Assembly: GCA_030544685.1 (NCBI GenBank)
Contig: CP086683.1
Span: 1,860,001-1,924,000, forward strand
Length of the DNA stretch: 64,000 bases
Direction of reading: 5' to 3'
DNA from: Pseudomonas sp. B21_DOA
GTDB lineage: Bacteria > Pseudomonadota > Gammaproteobacteria > Pseudomonadales > Pseudomonadaceae
Positions 58,451 to 64,000 of this stretch are shown in pieces (position 1 is the stretch's first letter; every line of letters starts with the position of its first letter). The notes below the pieces were generated by a model, which made no database searches, was not told where the DNA came from, and saw only the letters and a program-made list of their open reading frames with translations. The position numbers and the translations under genes were made by a program.

Positions 58451-59710
58451 ATGCTCGCCCCCGTACAACTGACTTCCGCCACTCGCCAGAACCTCTGGCG
58501 GCTGACTTTCATCCGCACCCTGGTGCTCGCCGCGCAGGCCGGGTCGGTGGGCCTTGCCTACTGGCTGCAATTGTTGCCGTTGCCGTGGGTGCAATTGGCG
58601 ATGACCCTGGGCTGTTCGATTCTGCTCTGCGTGTTCACTGCCGTGCGCCTGCGCACATCGTGGCCGGTGACCGAGCTTGAATACGCGCTGCAACTGGCCT
58701 GCGATCTGGTGATTCACAGTGCGCTGCTGTATTTCTCCGGCGGTTCGACCAATCCCTTCGTTTCCTATTATCTGGTGCCGCTGACCATCGCGGCGGTGAC
58801 GTTGCCGTGGCGTTATTCGGTGATTCTCTCGGGCATCGCGCTGGCGCTGTACACGGTGATGCTGACGCGTTTCTATCCGCTGGAAACGCTGCCGGTCGCC
58901 CGTGAGAATCTGCAGATCTACGGCATGTGGCTGAGCTTTGCGCTGGCTGCAGCGGTGATTACCTTCTTCGCCGCGCGCATGGCTGAAGAGTTGCGGCGGC
59001 AGGAAGAATTGCGCGCAATCCGCCGTGAAGAGGGGCTGCGTGATCAGCAATTGCTTGCCGTGGCGACCCAGGCCGCGGGTGCGGCGCATGAGTTGGGTAC
59101 GCCGCTGGCGACCATGAGCGTGCTGCTCAAGGAAATGCAGCAGGACCATCCCGATCCGATGTTGCAGGACGATCTGAAAGTGCTGCAGGATCAAGTCAAA
59201 CTGTGCAAGGAAACCTTGCAGCAACTGGTCCGCGCCGCCGAGGCCAATCGGCGTCTGGCGGTCGAGATGCAGGACGTCACCGACTGGCTCGACGAGGCGC
59301 TGAACCGCTGGCATTTGATGCGCCCGGAAGCCAGTTATCGCTTCCAGCGACTCGGCCAAGGCGCAGTGCCACGCATGGCGCCGCCGCCGGACCTGACGCA
59401 GGCCTTGCTGAATCTGCTCAACAACGCCGCCGACGCTTGCCCGGAAAATCTCCAGGTCACCCTGGATTGGGATGCGGAAACGCTGACCATCAGCATTCGC
59501 GATCACGGCGCCGGTGTGCCGCTGGCCATCGCCGAGCAGATCGGCAAACCGTTTTTTACCACCAAGGGCAAAGGTTTCGGCCTGGGCCTGTTTTTGAGCA
59601 AGGCCAGCGTGACACGCGCCGGCGGCTCAGTGAAACTCTATAGTCATGAGGAAGGCGGCACGCTCACCGAGCTGCGCCTGCCCCACGGCGCCCGAGGAGA
59701 CCTAACATGA
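58451..59710 (+). CDS. roxS: Redox-responsive sensor histidine kinase RoxS (RegB/PrrB family)
   Basis: Membrane sensor kinase of 419 residues. Six N-terminal helices (about 20-185) include the GGSTNPFVSYYLVPLTIAA segment conserved in RegB/PrrB. The H-box AAGAAHELGTPLATM gives phospho-His213; Cys252 (QVKLCKETL) matches the redox-active cysteine of RegB. The ATPase has N-box LLNLLNNAADACP, DHGAGV and GKGFGLGLFLSKA. In Pseudomonas RoxSR controls terminal oxidases, including the cyanide-insensitive one. ATG 58451 follows AGGAGA; overlaps roxR by four bases. Confidence 0.93.
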   Translation: MLAPVQLTSATRQNLWRLTFIRTLVLAAQAGSVGLAYWLQLLPLPWVQLAMTLGCSILLCVFTAVRLRTSWPVTELEYALQLACDLVIHSALLYFSGGSTNPFVSYYLVPLTIAAVTLPWRYSVILSGIALALYTVMLTRFYPLETLPVARENLQIYGMWLSFALAAAVITFFAARMAEELRRQEELRAIRREEGLRDQQLLAVATQAAGAAHELGTPLATMSVLLKEMQQDHPDPMLQDDLKVLQDQVKLCKETLQQLVRAAEANRRLAVEMQDVTDWLDEALNRWHLMRPEASYRFQRLGQGAVPRMAPPPDLTQALLNLLNNAADACPENLQVTLDWDAETLTISIRDHGAGVPLAIAEQIGKPFFTTKGKGFGLGLFLSKASVTRAGGSVKLYSHEEGGTLTELRLPHGARGDLT

Positions 59711-60267
59711 GTGACGAAATCCAAGTCGAAGGCGAAGAACTGCCGCATTTGCTGCTGGTCGATGACGACTCGACCTTCACCCGCGTGATGGCGCGTGCCA
59801 TGGCCCGCCGTGGCTTTCGCGTCAGCACCGCCGGTTCCGCCGAAGAAGGCTTGACCATCGCTCAGGCCGATCTGCCGGATTACGCCGCGCTCGACCTGAA
59901 AATGGACGGCGACTCCGGACTGGTGTTGCTGCCCAAGCTGCTGGAACTCGATCCGGAAATGCGCGTGGTGATCCTCACCGGTTATTCGAGCATTGCCACG
60001 GCAGTCGAGGCGATCAAGCGTGGCGCCTGCAACTACCTGTGCAAACCCGCCGATGCCGACGACGTGCTGGCCGCGTTGCTGTCCGAGCACGCCGACCTCG
60101 ACAGTCTGGTGCCGGAGAACCCGATGTCGGTCGATCGTTTGCAGTGGGAACACATCCAGCGCGTGCTCACCGAGCACGAAGGCAACATCTCCGCCACGGC
60201 CCGCGCGCTGGGCATGCACCGCCGCACCCTGCAGCGCAAACTGCAGAAGCGTCCGGTCCGTCGCTGA
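59707..60267 (+). CDS. roxR: Response regulator RoxR (RegA/PrrA family)
   Basis: A 186-residue two-domain regulator: receiver domain with acidic pocket DDD (about 19-21), phospho-Asp63 (YAALDLKMDG), Thr/Lys at LTGYSS and KPADADD, then a proline-containing linker and a Fis-type helix-turn-helix (EGNISATARALGMHRRTLQR). The ATGA overlap with roxS means translational coupling. Target promoters are not visible within the window. Confidence 0.94.
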   Translation: MSDEIQVEGEELPHLLLVDDDSTFTRVMARAMARRGFRVSTAGSAEEGLTIAQADLPDYAALDLKMDGDSGLVLLPKLLELDPEMRVVILTGYSSIATAVEAIKRGACNYLCKPADADDVLAALLSEHADLDSLVPENPMSVDRLQWEHIQRVLTEHEGNISATARALGMHRRTLQRKLQKRPVRR

Positions 60268-60363
60268 ACCTGCGCTGAACGACTATCGCCAGCCCTCGCG
60301 ATAAATCGCGCCGATCCTCTATGATCGGCGCGTGTCTGTTGTTTTCTATATCGAGCCTTATCC

Positions 60364-62091
60364 ATGAATCAGAACGCTGAATATTCCGCGGTCAACGATG
60401 CTGTGCGCGGGCAGTTTTTTCGCAAAGTCTGGGCGATGACCACGCCTTACTGGCGCAGCGAAGAGAAGGGCAAGGCCTGGACGTTGCTGATTGCCGTGAT
60501 CGCGCTGACGCTGTTCAGCGTATGGATCGCGGTGTGGTTGAACAGTTGGTACAAGGATTTCTATAACGCCCTGCAGAAAAAGGATGAGGCGGCGTTCTGG
60601 CAGTTGATCCTGTATTTCTGCGGTATTGCCGCTGTGGCGATTCTTGCTGCGGTGTATCGCCAGTATCTGACGCAGATGCTGACCATTCGCTGGCGGGCGT
60701 GGCTGACCGAAAAGCACTTCACCCGGTGGCTTGAACACAAGAATTACTACCAGCTGGAGCAGGGCGGTTACACCGATAACCCGGACCAGCGAATCTCCGA
60801 AGACCTTAATAAATTCACTGCGAACACACTGGCGCTTGGCTTGGGCTTGATCCGTACGGTCGTCAGTCTGGTGTCGTTCTCGATCATTCTGTGGGGCGTC
60901 TCCGGCAGCATCGAGGTGTTCGGTTTCACTGTTCCCGGCTACATGTTCTGGTGTGCACTGGTCTATGCGGCGGTCGGCAGTTGGCTGACGCATTTGATCG
61001 GCCGACGTCTGATCGGCTTGAACAACAACCAGCAGCGTTTCGAAGCCGACCTGCGTTTCTCAATGGTGCGGGTGCGCGAAAATGCTGAAAGCATCGCGTT
61101 GTACAACGGCGAGCCGAATGAAAATCGGCGCTTGAGCAATCGTTTCGGGCTGGTCTGGCATAACTTCTGGGACATCATGCGCGTGTCCAAGCGCCTGACG
61201 TTCTTTACTTCGGGCTATGGGCAGATCGCGATCATTTTCCCGTTCATTGTTGCCGCGCCACGTTATTTCAGCGGCAAGATCGAGCTGGGTGAGCTGATGC
61301 AAATCAACTCGGCGTTCGGCAATGTGCAGGAGAACTTCAGTTGGTTCATCAGCGCTTACCAGGATCTGGCCGAGTGGCGCGCCACTTGCGATCGTCTGCT
61401 GAGTTTCCGCAATGCCATGAGCAACAACGAGGAGCGCGTGCCCGCCATCGATGTGCAGAACCAGGGCAGCGAATTGCAGGTGCACAGCCTCGGCCTGGAC
61501 CTGGCCGATGGACGTCATTTGCTGACCGACGCCGACATGACTGTGGAGCCGGGTGAGCGCGTGATGCTCAGCGGCCGTTCCGGCAGCGGCAAGTCGACAC
61601 TGCTGCGGGCGATGGGGCATTTGTGGCCGGCGGGCCACGGCAATATTCGTTTGCCGGCAGCGCGTTATCTGTTCCTGCCGCAGAAGCCTTATCTGCCCAT
61701 CGGTACATTGCGTGAGGCGCTGAGTTATCCACAACCCGGTGACACCTATGCGCCGGAGCGTTATGCACAGGTGCTGGAAACCTGCCGTTTGCCACATCTG
61801 CTCGGGCGGCTCGATGAGGCCAATCACTGGCAGCGCATGCTCTCGCCGGGTGAGCAGCAACGCTTGGCTTTCGCCCGTGCACTTCTCTATGCACCGCAAT
61901 GGCTGTACATGGACGAAGCGACTTCGGCGATGGATGAAGAAGACGAAGCGACCTTGTACCAGGCGCTGATCGATGAGATTCCAGGGTTGAGCATTGTCAG
62001 CGTCGGTCATCGAAGCAGTTTGAAACGATTCCATCCACGGCATGTGCGGATCGACAGCGGTCGTCTGGTCGAACAGGCCATAACTGTCTGA
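60364..62091 (+). CDS. ABC transporter, SbmA/YddA-like fused permease-ATPase
   Basis: A 575-residue half-transporter. The N-terminal SbmA/BacA-like domain (about 1-340) has six helices, starting WTLLIAVIALTLFSVWIAVW, with the family motifs WLNSWYKDFYNALQ, LEHKNYYQLEQGGYTDNPDQ and RFEADLRFSMVRVRENAESI. The C-terminal ATPase has Walker A SGRSGSGKST, signature LSPGEQQRLAFARAL and Walker B YMDEATSAMD. Such proteins export or import peptides, B12 or fatty acyl compounds; the substrate here is unknown. Single gene between roxR and a REP pair. The ribosome site is weak. Confidence 0.9.
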   Translation: MNQNAEYSAVNDAVRGQFFRKVWAMTTPYWRSEEKGKAWTLLIAVIALTLFSVWIAVWLNSWYKDFYNALQKKDEAAFWQLILYFCGIAAVAILAAVYRQYLTQMLTIRWRAWLTEKHFTRWLEHKNYYQLEQGGYTDNPDQRISEDLNKFTANTLALGLGLIRTVVSLVSFSIILWGVSGSIEVFGFTVPGYMFWCALVYAAVGSWLTHLIGRRLIGLNNNQQRFEADLRFSMVRVRENAESIALYNGEPNENRRLSNRFGLVWHNFWDIMRVSKRLTFFTSGYGQIAIIFPFIVAAPRYFSGKIELGELMQINSAFGNVQENFSWFISAYQDLAEWRATCDRLLSFRNAMSNNEERVPAIDVQNQGSELQVHSLGLDLADGRHLLTDADMTVEPGERVMLSGRSGSGKSTLLRAMGHLWPAGHGNIRLPAARYLFLPQKPYLPIGTLREALSYPQPGDTYAPERYAQVLETCRLPHLLGRLDEANHWQRMLSPGEQQRLAFARALLYAPQWLYMDEATSAMDEEDEATLYQALIDEIPGLSIVSVGHRSSLKRFHPRHVRIDSGRLVEQAITV

Positions 62092-62101
62092 ACACTCACC
62101 T

Positions 62102-62189
62102 GTGGGAGCGAGCCTGCTCGCGAAGGGGCCATATCGGTCGACGAATCTGTCGTCTGAACTACTGCTTTCGCGAGCAGGCTCGCTCCCAC
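62102..62189. repeat. Inverted REP pair after the SbmA-like gene
   Basis: Copies at 62102-62123 and, inverted, 62168-62189, between two genes of the same direction. Confidence 0.9.
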
Positions 62190-62277
62190 AGTGAGGTAAT
62201 GTGATCTGCCCGGTGATCGTACAACCCGCTTGAGCTATGATGGCGCCAAGCCGAACTTTCGAGACAAGATACAAATC

Positions 62278-63023
62278 ATGGAAAAGCTGATCGACACCCC
62301 GCGCCTCCCCGCAAGCGCCGTAGCCTCGCCCAGGAATTGGTGACGGTGTTGAGCGAGCAGATCCGTGATGGCCTGCTCAAACGTGGCGACAAATTGCCCA
62401 CCGAGTCGGCGATCATGGAAGCCCATGGCGTCAGCCGCACCGTGGTCCGTGAGGCGATTTCCCGTCTGCAGGCCGCCGGCCAGGTGGAAACCCGCCACGG
62501 CATCGGCACCTTTGTCCTCGACACGCCGAGCCCGAGCGGTTTCCGCATCGACCCGGCCACCGTCGTCACTCTGCGTGACGTGCTGGCAATTCTCGAATTG
62601 CGCATCAGCCTCGAAGTCGAATCCGCCGGCCTCGCCGCGCAACGCCGCAGCCCCGAGCAACTGGCAACCATGCGCGCCGCCCTCGACGCCTTGAACGAAA
62701 GCGCCTCCCATGCCAGCGATGCGGTGTCGTCGGACTTCGCTTTCCACCTGGAAATCGCGCTGTCCACCGGCAACCGCTATTTCACCGACATTATGACCCA
62801 CCTGGGCACCAGCATCATTCCGCGTACGCGGCTGAACTCGGCGCGCCTGGCCCACGACGATCAACAGCACTACATGGGCCGTCTGAGCCGTGAGCACGAA
62901 GAAATCTACGACGCAATTGCCCGACAGGATTCCGATGCAGCCCGCGCCGCGATGCGGTTGCACTTGACCAACAGCCGCGAAAGACTGCGCCAGGCCCATG
63001 AAGAGGCGCAGGCGCAGGGGTAG
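62278..63023 (+). CDS. FadR/GntR-family (FCD) transcriptional regulator (one single-base deletion)
   Basis: A 248-residue regulator after repair. The C-run 62307-62310 needs one more C, joining MEKLIDTPRLP to RKRRSLAQELVTVLSEQIRD. N-terminal winged HTH (LLKRGDKLPTESAIMEAHGV, SRTVVREAISRLQAAGQVET) and a C-terminal FCD domain (about 95-240) with metal/effector ligands in SDFAFHLEIALSTGN and REHEEIYDAIARQD. FCD regulators usually control sugar-acid or organic-acid catabolism; the partner genes are not in the window. Start ATG 62278, with only a weak ribosome site. Confidence 0.88.
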
Positions 63024-63026
63024 CGC

Positions 63027-63379
63027 TCAACGCACTATGGCGACTTTGAGTTCTTCAGACATTGCGGGAACTTGACCTTGCTTCGAGACGCTGTAACGCA
63101 ATCGGGCATCTGCTGCCGGACTGAGACCTTTCTCAAAATGAGCCTTTTCAATTGCGAAAGGAATGTCCTTGCCCAGATCGGCGGAAGTCAGCGCTTTCAG
63201 GTATTCCCATTGCTTATCGCCGACGACGAGCATCAGTTTTACTCGGTCTCCTGCCGAGGCTTCAGCATATGGAGGTACCACCGCTTCGGTCGGGTCTTTG
63301 ATTGTGCTCACGTAAAGGGTGCCTTTTGACGCTTCTGTGAGTATTGGTGCAGGCAGAGGGGAAGCGTTGCATTAGTCAT
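63027..63379 (-). CDS. Small hypothetical protein (one single-base deletion)
   Basis: A 117-residue protein after repair: the G-run 63358-63361 (plus strand) needs one more G, joining MTNATLPPLPAPILTEASKG to TLYVSTIKDPTEAVVPPYAE. The rest (AGDRVKLMLVVGDKQWEYLK, RLRYSVSKQGQVPAMSEELK) resembles the small beta-sandwich modules found in Pseudomonas surface-type and toxin-linked proteins, but I cannot name a family. No signal peptide. Convergent with the FadR-type gene (3-base gap). Confidence 0.6.
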
Positions 63380-63521
63380 GTTCAAGGTCCTTTTGTCAGT
63401 ATCAGTCGGCTAAATGCGCGTATTAGTCGCGCGCATTCATTAAAGGACCGCTGAGCCTGCGCTCGCACCTGTAAGAAATACCAGTCCCGACCAACGGTCA
63501 GAGCGTCAAACCCGCAACCCA

Positions 63522-63902
63522 TTACGCCTCGACCCGCAGCCTCAGCGGCAGCGAATACGGCTCCATACTCGACTCATCACGAAACTTGTAGCGCAGCTCC
63601 ACCTCGCGGTTCAGGTACGGTTGCAGCGCCTCTTTCGGCAACTGCACCTCGATGTCGAGCAGCTTTTCCATTTCATCCTCGGCATCGTCCCAAGCGCCGG
63701 TGTCCACTTCATCTCCTTCCCATTCAGGCTCGTCAGCATCACTGCCGAGAATCGCGTAGACGCTCCAGTTTGCTGCGAAATCGCTGGAATCCGGCACCTG
63801 CACGGTGAGGATATCCGGCATCTGCGAGAGCTGAAGCGTCACGCAATCGTCTTGAGCAGGGGCGGTGTGGGAGAGGGTAGGGGCGGCAAAATGCATCGAC
63901 AT
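63522..63902 (-). CDS. Hypothetical acidic protein
   Basis: A 126-residue protein, acidic in the middle (EPEWEGDEVDTGAWDDAEDE), ending VELRYKFRDESSMEPYSLPL. It resembles the beta-sandwich style of the neighbouring gene and may be related. Start ATG 63902 has AAGGAAG five bases upstream; alternatives lie at 63929 and 63896. The 63380-63521 gap between the two holds nothing I recognise. Function unknown. Confidence 0.6.
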   Translation of the reverse strand: MSMHFAAPTLSHTAPAQDDCVTLQLSQMPDILTVQVPDSSDFAANWSVYAILGSDADEPEWEGDEVDTGAWDDAEDEMEKLLDIEVQLPKEALQPYLNREVELRYKFRDESSMEPYSLPLRLRVEA

Positions 63903-64000
63903 AACAGCTTCCTTTGAGTGGTCCGCCACGATCCTTCGTGGCAGTCGACGTATTTTAGGAGCCGCTGGTCTCCTCAGAATTAAACGAATCCAGACCAGAT
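63903..64000. other. Right edge, no gene seen
   Basis: Ninety-eight bases upstream of the last gene, probably its promoter region; an imperfect inverted repeat (CGTGGCAG...) is possible but too short to call. Confidence 0.3.

Noticed and set aside
18452..62189. REP pairs as insertion sequences
   Set aside because: The units are about 22 bases with no transposase between them; they are REP-type palindromes, at most mobilised in trans.

Overview
The window looks like the chromosome of a Pseudomonas of the fluorescens lineage. It is GC-rich and carries the classical Pseudomonas order glmM-tpiA-secG-tRNA-rimP-nusA-infB-rbfA-truB-rpsO-pnp. It then shows blocks that, from memory, are neighbours in P. 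aeruginosa: nadC-DUF1631-ampD-ampE, piuB/piuA/piuC-sel1-speC, the dpp operon with extra binding proteins and an OprD-type porin, and roxSR. Intergenic spaces hold many short inverted REP-like repeats typical of fluorescens-group genomes. I see no prophage, insertion sequence, CRISPR array or rRNA.

Layout. 1-10.6 kb: translation/transcription core (glmM end, tpiA, secG, tRNA-Leu and initiator tRNA-Met, rimP, nusA, infB, rbfA, truB, rpsO, pnp). 10.7-18.4 kb: tRNA-Thr, a small DUF6388 protein, nadC (minus), a large DUF1631 protein, ampD-ampE and a chemoreceptor. 18.5-26.2 kb: tatD and fruR (minus), diverging from the fructose PTS operon fruB-fruK-fruA over a perfect Cra/FruR operator. 26.4-34.8 kb: a Tat-exported PhoD phosphatase and the iron block piuB, piuA (minus), piuC and a Sel1 protein (plus). 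35-40.2 kb: speC and an opuC-like betaine/choline ABC transporter (minus). 40.5-43.2 kb: prfC, a dispersed repeat and a small secreted acidic protein. 43.3-56 kb: dppF-D-C-B, four dipeptide-type binding proteins and an OpdP-like porin, all on minus. 56-64 kb: a second copy of the dispersed repeat, a structured leader with a DUF6124 gene, a SIMPL/DUF541 protein, roxS-roxR, an SbmA/YddA-like ABC exporter, a FadR-type regulator and two small hypothetical proteins.

A point that governs the whole annotation: at least fifteen single-base deletions, all inside homopolymer runs, break thirteen reading frames, including the essential or near-essential tpiA, nusA and pnp. Restoring one base in each run gives the expected full-length protein. 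I read these as consensus errors in the assembly, not pseudogenes, and give the reconstructed spans.

The most interesting unexplained signals are non-coding: a ~330-bp dispersed repeat in two diverged copies whose hairpin stem appears to covary, a leader of the opuC operon with mutually exclusive hairpins, a terminator-like hairpin upstream of speC, and a multi-hairpin leader before the DUF6124 gene.
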